64,000 bases of DNA from Corallococcus macrosporus DSM 14697 (GCF_002305895.1 NZ_CP022203.1:3078501-3142500); one strand, 5' to 3'; positions 27,634 to 36,895 are shown, numbered from the stretch's first letter. Notes: generated by a model not told the origin, from the sequence alone. Translations and numbers: made by a program.

Positions 27634-27776
27634 CAAGAGAATTCCGTGTTTCGGGGGGTGGACAGCGGTAAAGCGGGCGCAAGGTACGGGATCGAGCTTT
27701 GTCGAGCAAGCAACGCCACCATGGCGGGCCGGGTTCCGGCCATTGGCGTTCCTACTCCCCAGGAGAGCAGGCGAAC

Positions 27777-28457
27777 ATGCGGCAGCGGCATTCCAGTGTG
27801 ACTGACATCGAGATCATCGAGGATTTCTCGTCTACCGCGAGATGCGACGAGGGCTTTCTCCGGGTTCGGCGGCTGCGCTGCCGCAACCGGCGCGCGGATG
27901 GTTCTTCCTCTCCCATGTACCGGGTGGACGTGGTGGATCGCCCCCGCTTGGACGCGGTGGCGGTGCTCGTCTATCGCCGCGGCGCGTCAGGTCTTGAGGT
28001 CCTCACGCGGATGAACCTCCGGCCCGCGGCGTATTTCCGGAAGGACAACCGCGACGCGATGACCGTTCCAGACCCCGCGTCCGGCTACTTGCGCGTGGAA
28101 GAAATCGTCGCGGGACTGCTGGAGCCGGAGGACAAGGGCGAAGAAGGGCTGCGGCGGCGCGCCGCGGCGGAGGTCCACGAAGAGGCGGGCTACGCGGTGA
28201 AGCCGGAGGCCATCCAATTGTTGGGAGGCGCCTTCTTCCTGGCGCCGGGCATCCTGTCCGAAAAGGTGTTTCCCGCCGCGGTGGATGTCACGGACCTGGC
28301 ACCGGAGGAGCCCGAGGGGGATGGCTCGCCGCTGGAGGAGGGCACGCTGCTGCAGTGGCGCCCCGTCCAGGACGTGCTGGCCGCGTGCCGGCGCGGTGAC
28401 ATCCCGGATGCGAAGACGGAGGTCGCGCTGACGCGGCTGCTCGCCCTCCATCCCTGA
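27777..28457 (+). CDS. Nudix hydrolase, nucleoside-diphosphate-sugar type
   Basis: 226 residues from ATG 27777 with AGGAGAG about 9 bases upstream; the longer opening to 27699 was dropped. The Nudix helix reads EEGLRRRAAAEVHEEAGY, with the metal-binding E-E-x-G part intact, Ala in place of the usual Arg in RE, and the Gly of the motif displaced by four residues (AGLLEPED). That spacing is like UDP-glucose pyrophosphatase NUDT14 and related ADP-sugar hydrolases. Preceding VAGLLE strand and PGILSEKV segment also fit the sugar-nucleotide group. Substrate unproven. Divergent from the 5'-nucleotidase gene. Confidence 0.85.
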   Translation: MRQRHSSVTDIEIIEDFSSTARCDEGFLRVRRLRCRNRRADGSSSPMYRVDVVDRPRLDAVAVLVYRRGASGLEVLTRMNLRPAAYFRKDNRDAMTVPDPASGYLRVEEIVAGLLEPEDKGEEGLRRRAAAEVHEEAGYAVKPEAIQLLGGAFFLAPGILSEKVFPAAVDVTDLAPEEPEGDGSPLEEGTLLQWRPVQDVLAACRRGDIPDAKTEVALTRLLALHP

Positions 28458-28536
28458 AGGGCGTGCATTGGTTTCGCGCGGCCGCGCGCCGGGGTAGGGT
28501 GCGCGGCGTTCCGAAATCCACCGCAGAGGTCGCTGC

Positions 28537-30000
28537 ATGTCGTCGCTGCCCCCCTGGCTGGCCCAGTTCCTGCCCATCCTCATCCTCCTGGGGGCCATCG
28601 GCCTCGTCCTCGCGCGCCTGCCCAAGGTGGAGCTGGGACACTCGGAGGCGTTCAAGCGCCGCCGGCTGTTCAACTGGTTCCCGTTGGGCATGACGTACGC
28701 GTTCCTCTACATGGGGCGCTACAACCTCAACGTGGCCACCAGCGCCATGGGGGACCGCACCTCCAACGCGGACTTCGGCACCATCTTCGCGTGGGGCACC
28801 GCCGTCTACGGCGTGGCCTTCCTGCTCAACGGCCCGCTGACGGACAGGCTCGGCGGCCGGAAGACCATCCTGATGTCGGCCGCGGGCTCGTCGCTGGCCA
28901 ACGTGGCCATGGGCGGCGTGGTCTACGCGGTGCTGACGCACAACTGGGCGCCGCCGGGCGGCCTGGTGGCGACGCTGTCGTTCCTCTACGCCGTCAACAT
29001 GTACTTCCAGAGCTTCGGCGCGGTCTCCATCGTCAAGGTGAACGCGGCCTGGTTCCACGTGCGCGAGCGCGGCCTGCTGGGCGGCGTGTTCGGCATCCTC
29101 ATCTCGCTGGGCGTCTACTTCGCCTACGACTGGAGCCGGCTCATCGTGAAGGCCGCGCCCACGTACTGGGCCTTCTTCGTGCCCGCCGCCGTGCTCGCCG
29201 TGTTCCTGGTGGTGGACTTCTTCGTCATCCGCGACACGCCTGGCCACGCGGGGCACCCGGACTTCGACACGGCGGACGCGTCCTCTGGAGAGACGGGGCC
29301 TCAGCTCGGCGTGGGCGGCGTGCTCAAGCGCATGCTGACCAACCGCGCCATCATCATCATCCTCTGCATCGAGTTCTGCAGCGGCTTCATGCGCAACGCC
29401 ATCATGCAGTGGTACCCCAAGTTCGCGAAGGCGACGGGGCTCGGTGAGACCTTCGTCGCGGCCAACTGGGGCATGCTGCTGTGCGTGGCGGGCATCACCG
29501 GCGGCATGTTCGCCGGCGTCATCAGCGACCGCGTCTTCGACTCGCGCCGCGGCCCCGTGTCCGCCGTGCTCTACGCCGGCATGTCGGTGGGCGCCGTCAT
29601 CTCAATCTTCGTGCTGGAGAACGCCGCCCTGGGCTGGACGGTCATCTTCATGTCCCTGTGCGTCATCGGCGTGCACGGCATGCTGTCCGGCACGGCCAGC
29701 ATGGACTTCGGCGGGAAGAAGAACGCCGGCCTCGCGGTGGGCATCATCGACGGCGCGGTGTACGCGGGCACGGCCCTGCAATCCATCCTGCTGGGCTCCA
29801 TCCTGCCGACGGGCGACGAGGCGAAGCTCGCGGCCAACTGGGGCAACTGGCCCTACGCCATGCTGCCGCTGTCCTTCCTCGGGCTGCTGCTGGCCACCCA
29901 GGTGTGGAACGCCCGGCCCCAGCCGAAGTCCACGCCCGTGCCGGCCACCCTCCCGGTGCCGCCGGCGGCGCCCGCGAACCGGACTGGGACTGGCGGGTGA
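28537..30000 (+). CDS. MFS transporter, organophosphate:phosphate antiporter-like
   Basis: 487 residues, twelve membrane segments, MFS signature loop GPLTDRLGGRK after TM2, and TM1 segment YAFLYMGRYNLNVA as in the GlpT/UhpT branch. Second half has GGMFAGVISDRVF and MDFGGKKNAGLAVGIIDG. GlpT-type carriers exchange sugar- or glycerol-phosphates for phosphate across the inner membrane. A Pro-rich 25-residue cytosolic tail closes the protein. Substrate cannot be told; the presence of a phosphoesterase and HAD phosphatase nearby is suggestive only. Confidence 0.86.
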   Translation: MSSLPPWLAQFLPILILLGAIGLVLARLPKVELGHSEAFKRRRLFNWFPLGMTYAFLYMGRYNLNVATSAMGDRTSNADFGTIFAWGTAVYGVAFLLNGPLTDRLGGRKTILMSAAGSSLANVAMGGVVYAVLTHNWAPPGGLVATLSFLYAVNMYFQSFGAVSIVKVNAAWFHVRERGLLGGVFGILISLGVYFAYDWSRLIVKAAPTYWAFFVPAAVLAVFLVVDFFVIRDTPGHAGHPDFDTADASSGETGPQLGVGGVLKRMLTNRAIIIILCIEFCSGFMRNAIMQWYPKFAKATGLGETFVAANWGMLLCVAGITGGMFAGVISDRVFDSRRGPVSAVLYAGMSVGAVISIFVLENAALGWTVIFMSLCVIGVHGMLSGTASMDFGGKKNAGLAVGIIDGAVYAGTALQSILLGSILPTGDEAKLAANWGNWPYAMLPLSFLGLLLATQVWNARPQPKSTPVPATLPVPPAAPANRTGTGG

Positions 30001-30074
30001 TTTCCCTGTGGCCCCAACGATGTGTGACGTCGGGGTCACTCCCGCGTGACAGGGATGTAACGTAGACTCCGCGG

Positions 30075-31637
30075 GTGTTCCAGTCACCCGCACCCCTGCA
30101 GAGCCGCTTCGAGGTCCACGACCGGAAGCAGTTCGAAATCAAGCTCGAGTACCAGCCCTCCGGGGCGGACGAGACGCGCTACCTCGTGGAGGCGTACCTC
30201 TTCCTGCCCGGGAGCCTGAACATCGACGCGGAGACGTACCCGCGTGCGGACTTCTACGCGGACATCCACAACTACGTGCGCTTCAAGACGCCGGTGATGG
30301 CGGTGAACGAGCTCTTGTGCTCGGACACCTCGCCGCTGGTGCGCCTGGAGGCGTGGCTGCGCACGGGGATGGGGTCCGAGAAGGACGTCGTGTACCAGGC
30401 CAAGCTCCTGTCCTGCGTGCTGCGCGGGGCGCTGCGCCGCTTCGCCACCGGGGTGGAGTCACGGTGCGAGGGCCCCGTGTCGCTGCCCACGGACGCGTGC
30501 GCGGCGCTGGAGTCCGAGGTCATCGCCATGCAGGCCGGCGTGTCCCAGGTGCTGGAGCGCTTCCGCGCGTGGCTGCGCGCGGTGGGGGAGCTGCACCTGC
30601 AGGAGCGCTCGCGGGCGTCGCTGCGGCTGGTGGACGAGTACGTCAGCCTCCTGGTGGAGGGGGGCTTCAGGCGCTCCGTGGCGGACATGAAGGCCCTGCC
30701 GCGCGGCGAGCCCTGGCACGGGCTGCGAAAGGGGCTGATGGAGGCGGTGCTGCGCGAGGAGGCGTACCGCAAGGAGCACCGGCTGCGCAGCGTGCTCAGC
30801 CCCACGGGGGACAACGAGGAGTACATCCTCCGGCTGGGCTTCCTGAAGAAGTTCTGCATGAACGTGCTGTTCCTGTCGTCCAAGCGGCGCCAGAAGCGGC
30901 AGGGCTGGGAGGAGATGCTCTTCGCGCTGGCCGCGGGCGTGGCGATGACGGTCGCCACCGCGGTGGCCTTCTGGGCCCAGGAGCGCTACGCGCAGGCCAG
31001 CCTCAACTTCTTCCTCATCCTCGTGGTGGGGTACATGGTGAAGGACCGCATCAAGGAGGGCCTGCGCCGGATGCTCAGCCGGGTGGCGGCCATGCACCTG
31101 GCGGACCGGACCACGGACCTGGTGGACCCCGTCACCGGGCGCGTCATCGGCGCGTGTGAGGAGCGGGTGGACTACGGGCCCTCGTTGAAGGTGCCGGACG
31201 CGGTGGCGGCGCTGCGCCAGCGGGACGACTTCCTCACCGCGACGCAGGGCGAGCTGTCGGAGACGGTCATCCGCTACCAGAAGCAGATCGTCCTGGATGC
31301 CCGGCACCTGCCCCGCACGCAGCGGGGGCTGACGGGCGTGACGGACATCCTCCGCCTCAACGTGGAGCGCTTCCTGCGGGACATGGACGAGCCGGAGCTG
31401 GCGCTGGAGTACGTGGACCTGGCGGACATGTCCGTGGGCCACATCCGCGGCACCAAGCGCTACCCGGTGGACATGGTGTTCCGCTTCACGGTGGAGGAGG
31501 AGTCCGACAAGTGCCAGGACTCCGTCCAGTTCGTGCGGCTGGTGCTGGACCGCAACGGCATCCAGCGCATGCAGCGGTTCTCGGACCCGGGGCCCGGCGC
31601 GCCGCCCAGCCGCTCCGGCTGGAAGTCCGCGGCGTGA
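30075..31637 (+). CDS. Membrane protein of unknown function
   Basis: 520 residues from GTG 30075. A soluble N-terminal part of about 280 residues with beta strands first and long helices later, then two membrane segments around residues 285-330 (ALAAGVAMTVATAVAFWAQ and FFLILVVGYMV) and a C-terminal soluble domain of about 180 residues. No recognised family, no catalytic motif visible. It starts 74 bases after the MFS gene and ends 99 bases before the HAD gene. Ribosome site is weak, so the first codons are uncertain. Confidence 0.72.
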   Translation: MFQSPAPLQSRFEVHDRKQFEIKLEYQPSGADETRYLVEAYLFLPGSLNIDAETYPRADFYADIHNYVRFKTPVMAVNELLCSDTSPLVRLEAWLRTGMGSEKDVVYQAKLLSCVLRGALRRFATGVESRCEGPVSLPTDACAALESEVIAMQAGVSQVLERFRAWLRAVGELHLQERSRASLRLVDEYVSLLVEGGFRRSVADMKALPRGEPWHGLRKGLMEAVLREEAYRKEHRLRSVLSPTGDNEEYILRLGFLKKFCMNVLFLSSKRRQKRQGWEEMLFALAAGVAMTVATAVAFWAQERYAQASLNFFLILVVGYMVKDRIKEGLRRMLSRVAAMHLADRTTDLVDPVTGRVIGACEERVDYGPSLKVPDAVAALRQRDDFLTATQGELSETVIRYQKQIVLDARHLPRTQRGLTGVTDILRLNVERFLRDMDEPELALEYVDLADMSVGHIRGTKRYPVDMVFRFTVEEESDKCQDSVQFVRLVLDRNGIQRMQRFSDPGPGAPPSRSGWKSAA

Positions 31638-31736
31638 AGCGGGGCCGGCCCGGCGGGCGGGGAGGGGGCTTATGAGGCGCCGGGTGGAGGTTTCGGCGGC
31701 GCGGGTGCGCGGGCGCGGGTAATCTCCCCGGCGCAC

Positions 31737-32483
31737 ATGGCTTACGACGACTTCAAGACGCGAATCCGCGACGACTGGCGAGACACCCTGCGGTCCATCC
31801 TGGAGCGCGCCCGCTCCCTGGGCTCCTCCGCCGTGCTGGCGTTCGACCTGGACTCCACCCTGTTCGACAACCGGCCCCGGCAGGCCCGCATCCTCCGGGA
31901 GTACGGCGCCGCCCGCTCGCTGGCCGTGCTGGCCGCGTGTGAGCCGCGCCACTGGGTGACGGGCTGGGACATGAAGGAGGCCATGCGCGCCTGCGGTCTG
32001 GAGGACGCCCTGGTGGAGGCCCACTTCGCGGACGCCCGCGGCTTCTGGGCCGAGCGCTTCTTCACCAGCGACTACTGCGTGGACGACGAGGCCATCGACG
32101 GCGCGGCCCACTTCACCCACCAGGTGGTGGCCACCGGCGCGCGGCTCGTCTACGTCACCGGCCGCCACGAGGGCATGCGGGAAGGCTCCGTCTCCTGCAT
32201 GCGCCGCCACGGCCTGGCGCTACCGGATGAGGAGCGCGTGCTCCTCGTGATGAAGCCCACGCTGGCCGAGGACGATGACGCCTTCAAGCGGGAGGCGCAC
32301 GCGCGGCTGGGCCGGCTGGGGAGCGTGGTGGCTGCCTTCGACAACGAGCCCACGCACGCGAACGACTACCGGCGGAAGTTTCCAGAGGCCACCGTCATCC
32401 ATCTGGCCACGGACCACTCGGGCCGGCCGGTGGAGTTGCTGGACGGCGTCATCTCCGTCCCGCACTTCGCGCTGGGTTCCTGA
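31737..32483 (+). CDS. HAD-superfamily phosphatase
   Basis: 248 residues with the HAD motifs: I AFDLDSTLFDN (D37, D39), II YVTGRHEG, III lysine in VMKPT and IV AFDNEPTHAND. A large helical cap lies between I and II. No signal peptide, so cytosolic. Acid-phosphatase or nucleotidase type; substrate unknown. Its transcript probably ends at the small CGCCT-GAAA-AGGCG hairpin at 32491-32504. Confidence 0.88.
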   Translation: MAYDDFKTRIRDDWRDTLRSILERARSLGSSAVLAFDLDSTLFDNRPRQARILREYGAARSLAVLAACEPRHWVTGWDMKEAMRACGLEDALVEAHFADARGFWAERFFTSDYCVDDEAIDGAAHFTHQVVATGARLVYVTGRHEGMREGSVSCMRRHGLALPDEERVLLVMKPTLAEDDDAFKREAHARLGRLGSVVAAFDNEPTHANDYRRKFPEATVIHLATDHSGRPVELLDGVISVPHFALGS

Positions 32484-32490
32484 CGCACCG

Positions 32491-32504
32491 CGCCTGAAAA
32501 GGCG
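32491..32504 (+). terminator. Small tetraloop hairpin after the HAD gene
   Basis: Five-base stem CGCCT (32491-32495) and AGGCG (32500-32504) around a GAAA tetraloop, 8 bases after the HAD stop and about 115 bases before pdhA. Short stem without a T-run, so weak as a terminator. Confidence 0.3.
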
Positions 32505-32617
32505 TGTCGTTGAAGGGGTTTGAAAGGCTTTGAAGTCCCCCTGCCGCGCGCTATTGAGTCGCTCGGCGTTCGCCGCCCCGGGAGCCCCGGGGGCGGCCTG
32601 CATGGAGGCGTTCCGCG

Positions 32618-33739
32618 GTGGCCAGCTCGTACTCGAAAGAACTGCTGTTGGACATGTACCGGAAGATGTACCTCATCCGTCGCTTCGAGGAGCGCGCGGG
32701 TCAGCAGTACACGCTGGGGAAGATCGCCGGGTTCTGCCACCTCTACATCGGCCAGGAGGCCGTGGCGGTGGGACCCGCGGAGGCCCTGCGTCCGGATGAC
32801 TACATGCTCAGTGCGTACCGTGACCACGGCCAGCCGTTGGCCCGTGGCAGCGACGCGGGCATGGTCATGGCCGAGCTGATGGGCCGGGGCACCGGCTACA
32901 GCAAGGGCAAGGGCGGCTCGATGCACATCTTCGACATCGAGCATCACTTCTACGGCGGCTACGGCATCGTCGGCGGCCAGATTCCCCTGGCGGCGGGCAT
33001 GGCCTTCGCCAGCCGCTATCGCAACGAGGACCGCGTCACGGTCTGCTACTTCGGTGACGCGGCCGCCAACCAGGGCTCCTTCCACGAGACGCTCAACATG
33101 GCGTCCAAGTGGAAGCTCCCGGTCATCTACATCTGCGAGAACAACCGCTACGGCATGGGCACGGCCATCTCCCGCACGTCGGCGGTGCCGGAGATCTACA
33201 AGCGCGCCAGCGCCTATGACATGCGCGGCGAGCCGGTGGACGGCATGGACGTGTTGACCATGTACGAGGCCGTCAAGGACGCCGCCGAGTACTGTCGCGC
33301 CGGCAAGGGCCCCGTGCTGCTGGAGGCGAACACGTACCGCTTCCGCGGCCACTCCATGGCGGACCCCGCCACCTACCGCACCAAGCAGGAGGTGGAGGCG
33401 GAGCGCAAGGGCGACCCGATTCCGAAGCTGCGCGCCTACATGCAGAAGCACGGCATGGCCGAGGACTCGGTGTTCGAGACCATCGAGGAAGAGGTCAAGG
33501 CGCTGGTGGACCAGGCCGTGAAGTTCGCCGACGAGTCGCCCGAGCCCAGCCTGGACGAGCTGTGGCGCGACACCATCGTGGAGGAGGGCGAGGAGGACGT
33601 GCGCCCCCGCGAGCGCGTGCTGGGCCAGAAGGTGAACTGGCCCAAGTACCCCAGTGGCCAGGAGCTGAAGGTGACGTGGGACCTGGAGCCGCGCGAGCAG
33701 GCCGAGGCGGCCGACAAGAAGGCGGGCCTCATCCGCTAG
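32618..33739 (+). CDS. pdhA: Pyruvate dehydrogenase E1 component, alpha subunit
   Basis: 373 residues from GTG 32618, GGAGG nine bases upstream. The thiamine-diphosphate motif is GDAAANQGSFHETLNMASKW (a GDG-N-like segment ending near ICENN), and the regulatory loop YRFRGHSMADPATYRTKQE is of the mitochondrial-type heterodimeric E1alpha. Together with PdhB it decarboxylates pyruvate and acetylates the E2 lipoyl arms. First of three genes; no E3 (lpd) follows, so dihydrolipoamide dehydrogenase must come from another locus. The C-terminal extension after about residue 320 is acidic. Confidence 0.96.
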   Translation: MASSYSKELLLDMYRKMYLIRRFEERAGQQYTLGKIAGFCHLYIGQEAVAVGPAEALRPDDYMLSAYRDHGQPLARGSDAGMVMAELMGRGTGYSKGKGGSMHIFDIEHHFYGGYGIVGGQIPLAAGMAFASRYRNEDRVTVCYFGDAAANQGSFHETLNMASKWKLPVIYICENNRYGMGTAISRTSAVPEIYKRASAYDMRGEPVDGMDVLTMYEAVKDAAEYCRAGKGPVLLEANTYRFRGHSMADPATYRTKQEVEAERKGDPIPKLRAYMQKHGMAEDSVFETIEEEVKALVDQAVKFADESPEPSLDELWRDTIVEEGEEDVRPRERVLGQKVNWPKYPSGQELKVTWDLEPREQAEAADKKAGLIR

Positions 33740-33794
33740 GCGCCGCGCCGACCTGTCTACCAACCCTTATTTCAATTTCGAGTCGGAGCCGACG

Positions 33795-34781
33795 ATGCCC
33801 GAGTTGATGTACCGCGAGGCGCTGAACCAGGCGCTCGCCGAGGAAATGGAGCGCGACGCCAACGTCTATCTGATTGGCGAGGAAGTGGGCCGCTACAACG
33901 GCGCCTTCAAGGTGTCGCAGGGACTGCTCGACAAGTTCGGGAGCGCGCGCATCATCGACGCGCCCATCGCCGAGCTGGGCTTCACGGGCCTCAGCGTGGG
34001 CGCGGCCATGGTGGGCTTGCGCCCCGTGGTGGAGATGATGACCTGGAACTTCGCGATTCTCGCGATGGACCAGATTGTCAACAACGCCGCCAAGCTGCGG
34101 CACATGTCCGGTGGCCAGCTCCGCTGCCCCATCGTGTTCCGCGGACCGGGCGGCGCCGGCGGCCGGCTGTCCAGCCAGCACAGCCAGGCGCTGGAGGCCA
34201 ACTACGCGCACTTCCCGGGCCTGAAGGTGATTGCGCCCGCCACGCCGGCGGACGCCAAGGGCATGCTCAAGGCGGCCATCCGGGATGACAACCCGGTGGT
34301 CATGTTCGAGGGCGAGCGGCTCTACGCCATCAAGGGCGAGGTGCCGGAAGGCGAGCACGTCGTGCCGCTGGGCAAGGCGGACGTGAAGCGCGAGGGCACG
34401 GACGTCACCATCATCACCTGGAGCCGCATGTATTACTTCTGCATGCAGGCGGCCGAGGAGTTGGCGAAGGAGGGCATCAGCGTGGAGGTCCTGGACCTGC
34501 GCACGCTGCGGCCCCTGGACGAGGAGGCCATCCTGGCGAGCGTGCGCAAGACGAACCGCGCCGTCATCGTGGAGGAGGGCTGGGTGCTCGCCGGCGTGGG
34601 CGCCTCCGTGGTGGACATCATCCAGTCCAAGGCGTTCGACGACCTGGACGCGCCGGTGGAGCGCGTCACGGGCCTGGACGTCAACATGTCCTATGCCGCG
34701 AACCTGGAGAACGCGACGCAGCCGGACGCACCGAAGATCATCGCCGCGGTGAAGAAGGTGCTGTACCGCGAGGGAGCCTGA
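33795..34781 (+). CDS. pdhB: Pyruvate dehydrogenase E1 component, beta subunit
   Basis: 328 residues, full length for E1beta. Typical segments: YLIGEEVGRYNGAFKVSQGLL, RIIDAPIAELGFTGLSVGAA, the GPGGAGGRLSSQHSQALEA loop with the proton-relay histidine, and VEVLDLRTLRPLDEEAIL. Forms the E1 heterotetramer with PdhA. Lies 55 bases after pdhA and only 6 bases before the E2 gene. Confidence 0.97.
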   Translation: MPELMYREALNQALAEEMERDANVYLIGEEVGRYNGAFKVSQGLLDKFGSARIIDAPIAELGFTGLSVGAAMVGLRPVVEMMTWNFAILAMDQIVNNAAKLRHMSGGQLRCPIVFRGPGGAGGRLSSQHSQALEANYAHFPGLKVIAPATPADAKGMLKAAIRDDNPVVMFEGERLYAIKGEVPEGEHVVPLGKADVKREGTDVTIITWSRMYYFCMQAAEELAKEGISVEVLDLRTLRPLDEEAILASVRKTNRAVIVEEGWVLAGVGASVVDIIQSKAFDDLDAPVERVTGLDVNMSYAANLENATQPDAPKIIAAVKKVLYREGA

Positions 34782-34787
34782 ACGCGC

Positions 34788-36410
34788 ATGGCCATTCCCA
34801 TCCAGATGCCGAGCCTGTCCCCGACGATGACGGAGGGGAAGATCGTCAAGTGGCTCAAGAAGCAGGGGGACAAGGTGTCCTCCGGCGAGGCCGTGGCCGA
34901 GGTGGAGACGGACAAGTCCAACCTCGAAATCGAGGCCTACGACGACGGCTACCTGCTGCAGGTGCTCGTCGGCGAGGGCGAGATGGCCAAGGTGGGCGCG
35001 CCCATCGCCTATCTCGGCGCCCAGGGCGAGAAGGTGGACGCAGCCAAGCAGGCCGCGCCCGCCGCCACGCCGCCCGAGCAGAAGCCGCAGCCCGCGCCCG
35101 AGGCCGCCGCGCCCAAGGCCGAGCCGAAGCCGACGTCGTCCGGTGGCGGTGACAACCGCATCGCCATCCAGATGCCGAGCCTGTCCCCGACGATGACGGA
35201 GGGGAAGATCGTCAAGTGGCTCAAGAAGCAGGGGGACAAGGTGTCCTCCGGCGAGGCCGTGGCCGAGGTGGAGACGGACAAGTCCAACCTCGAGATCGAG
35301 GCCTACGACGACGGCACCCTGGAGGAGATCGTCGTCGGCGAGAACCAGATGGCGAAGGTGGGCGCGCCCATCGCGTACCTCGCGGGCAAGGGCGCCAAGG
35401 CGGCTCCGGCGGCGAAGCCCGCGGCTTCCGCTCCGGCTCCGGTTCCGGCGAAGCCGCAGGCTGCGCCCGCTCCGGCGCCCACGCCTGCTCCTGCCGCCGC
35501 GAAGCCCGCGGCGGCGCCGGCCCAGGCCGGTGGCCGTCGTGTCCGCGCCAGCCCGGTGGCGAAGAAGATCGCGCGTGAGAAGGGCCTGGACCTCGCCCAG
35601 GTGAGCGGCTCCGGTCCGTCCGGCCGCGTGGTGAAGCGCGACATCGAGGCGGCGCTTTCGCGTGGACCCGCGGCGGCGCCGGCGGCCGCGGCGAAGAAGG
35701 CTCCGGCCGCGCAGCCGGCTCTGGGCGTGCGTCCCGAGCCGACGGTGGTGCCCCTCACGTCCATGCGCAAGGTCATCGCGCAGCGGATGACGGAGGTGAA
35801 GCCCGGCGTGCCCCACTTCTACCTCACCATCGAGGTGGACATGGAGGCGGCGTCGAAGGTGCGCGAGGAGGCGAAGGCGATGGACCTCAAGGTCTCCGTC
35901 AACGACCTCATCGTGAAGGCCGTGGCCATGGCGGTGCGCCGCTACCCGAAGATCAACGTCTCGCTGCAGGGCGACCAGGTCGTCCAGTTCCACAGCGTGG
36001 ACGTGGGCATCGCGGTGGCGCTGGAGGAGGGCCTCATCACCCCCGTCCTCCGGGACGCGGACCAGAAGGGGCTTCAGGCCATCGCCTCGGGCGTGCGGGA
36101 GCTGGCCGAGCGCGCCCGCAAGCGCGCGCTCAAGCCGGAGGAGTACACCGGCGGCTCCATCACCGTCAGCAACCTGGGCATGTACGGCATCGACCAGTTC
36201 GTCGCCGTCATCAACCCGCCGCAGGCCTCCATCCTCGCGGTGGGCGCCGTCACGGAGAAGGCGGTGGTGCGTGACGGTCAGCTCGCGGTCCGGAAGGTGA
36301 TGACGGCCACGCTGTCGTGCGACCACCGCGTCATCGACGGGGCCATTGGCGCCGAGTTCCTGCGCGAGCTGCGCGGGCTGCTCGAGCACCCCACGCGGCT
36401 GCTGTTCTAG
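34788..36410 (+). CDS. pdhC: Dihydrolipoamide acetyltransferase (PDH E2), two lipoyl domains
   Basis: 540 residues. Two almost identical lipoyl domains (about 1-78 and 124-200; acceptor lysines K43 and K165 in ETDKSN), an Ala/Pro linker, a peripheral subunit-binding domain (about 248-288, RASPVAKKIAREKGLDL), a second linker and the catalytic acetyltransferase domain (about 315-540) with H513 and D517 in DHRVIDG. It moves acetyl groups to CoA and forms the core of the complex. The two lipoyl-coding segments are a 152-base direct repeat. Confidence 0.97.
   Translation: MAIPIQMPSLSPTMTEGKIVKWLKKQGDKVSSGEAVAEVETDKSNLEIEAYDDGYLLQVLVGEGEMAKVGAPIAYLGAQGEKVDAAKQAAPAATPPEQKPQPAPEAAAPKAEPKPTSSGGGDNRIAIQMPSLSPTMTEGKIVKWLKKQGDKVSSGEAVAEVETDKSNLEIEAYDDGTLEEIVVGENQMAKVGAPIAYLAGKGAKAAPAAKPAASAPAPVPAKPQAAPAPAPTPAPAAAKPAAAPAQAGGRRVRASPVAKKIAREKGLDLAQVSGSGPSGRVVKRDIEAALSRGPAAAPAAAAKKAPAAQPALGVRPEPTVVPLTSMRKVIAQRMTEVKPGVPHFYLTIEVDMEAASKVREEAKAMDLKVSVNDLIVKAVAMAVRRYPKINVSLQGDQVVQFHSVDVGIAVALEEGLITPVLRDADQKGLQAIASGVRELAERARKRALKPEEYTGGSITVSNLGMYGIDQFVAVINPPQASILAVGAVTEKAVVRDGQLAVRKVMTATLSCDHRVIDGAIGAEFLRELRGLLEHPTRLLF
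34798..35315 (+). repeat. Direct repeat coding the two lipoyl domains of PdhC
   Basis: Bases 34798-34949 and 35164-35315 (152 bases each, offset 366) are identical except for one synonymous A/G difference at 34928 versus 35294. Outside this block the two lipoyl domains diverge. Such identity at third codon positions means a recent duplication or ongoing gene conversion. Confidence 0.95.
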
Positions 36411-36420
36411 GCCCGCGGGC

Positions 36421-36466
36421 TGCCCCGCTCCGCGCCCCCGTCTCCGGGGCGCGCGAGGGCGGGGCA
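36421..36466. terminator. Bipartite stem-loop after pdhC
   Basis: Outer stem TGCCCCGC at 36421-36428 with GCGGGGCA at 36459-36466; inner stem CGCGCCCC at 36431-36438 with GGGGCGCG at 36446-36453; 7-base loop. It lies between pdhC and a convergent small gene and should stop both transcripts. Confidence 0.6.
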
Positions 36467-36476
36467 GGTGCCCTTG

Positions 36477-36725
36477 CTACTTGCGCGTCGGCTCCTTGCG
36501 GCCGTGCGCCTCTTGCTCCAGCTTGCGCTGGGTCTCCGTCACGCCTGCCTGGCGCTCACGCGGCGTTCCGGTCGGCAGCTCGTTCTCCTCTTCGTCCGAG
36601 CGGCCGCGAATGCCAGGCCAGGGCTCTGGCCGCGTGCCCTCCACATGCTCGATGCGCTCCGCGTAGCCGTTGTCCCCGGCCGCGTCGTGCTTCGTCTCTT
36701 CGGATTTACCCTTGTTGTCCGCCAT
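36477..36725 (-). CDS. Small hydrophilic, probably disordered protein
   Basis: 82 residues from ATG 36725, with GGGAGGG about 7 bases upstream; the upstream in-frame extension to 36818 was not used. Almost no hydrophobic residues: rich in Glu, Lys, Arg, Gly, Asp and Pro, so intrinsically disordered, like small stress or hydrophilin-type proteins. No family recognised and no targeting signal. Stands alone on its strand between pdhC and the DUF2795 gene. Confidence 0.6.
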   Translation of the reverse strand: MADNKGKSEETKHDAAGDNGYAERIEHVEGTRPEPWPGIRGRSDEEENELPTGTPRERQAGVTETQRKLEQEAHGRKEPTRK

Positions 36726-36895
36726 GCCGTGCCCTCCCGAGCTGGTGCCATCTGCACGCTTCGTGGCGGTAACGGTGGGACGTGTGCCGCGCGCTGACCA
36801 CCCACGGGCGGCCCGCATGGCTCGGTCTCCTGCCTGCCCTCCGAGCTCAAAAAAAGGACAGCAGCCGTGCGCGTTCGCTGCTTAACTTGCTCCCA

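Noticed and set aside
21703-27801. Plus-strand open frame of 2032 codons
   Set aside because: It runs across three convincing minus-strand genes with signal peptides and motifs. The composition (Arg, His, Val, Leu, Ala) is typical for the antisense of high-GC genes; chance absence of stops explains its length.
36782-36895. Extra N-terminal 38 codons of the DUF2795-like gene
   Set aside because: Overlaps the leader of the divergent small gene and lacks a ribosome site; the ATG at 36896 gives a compact domain.
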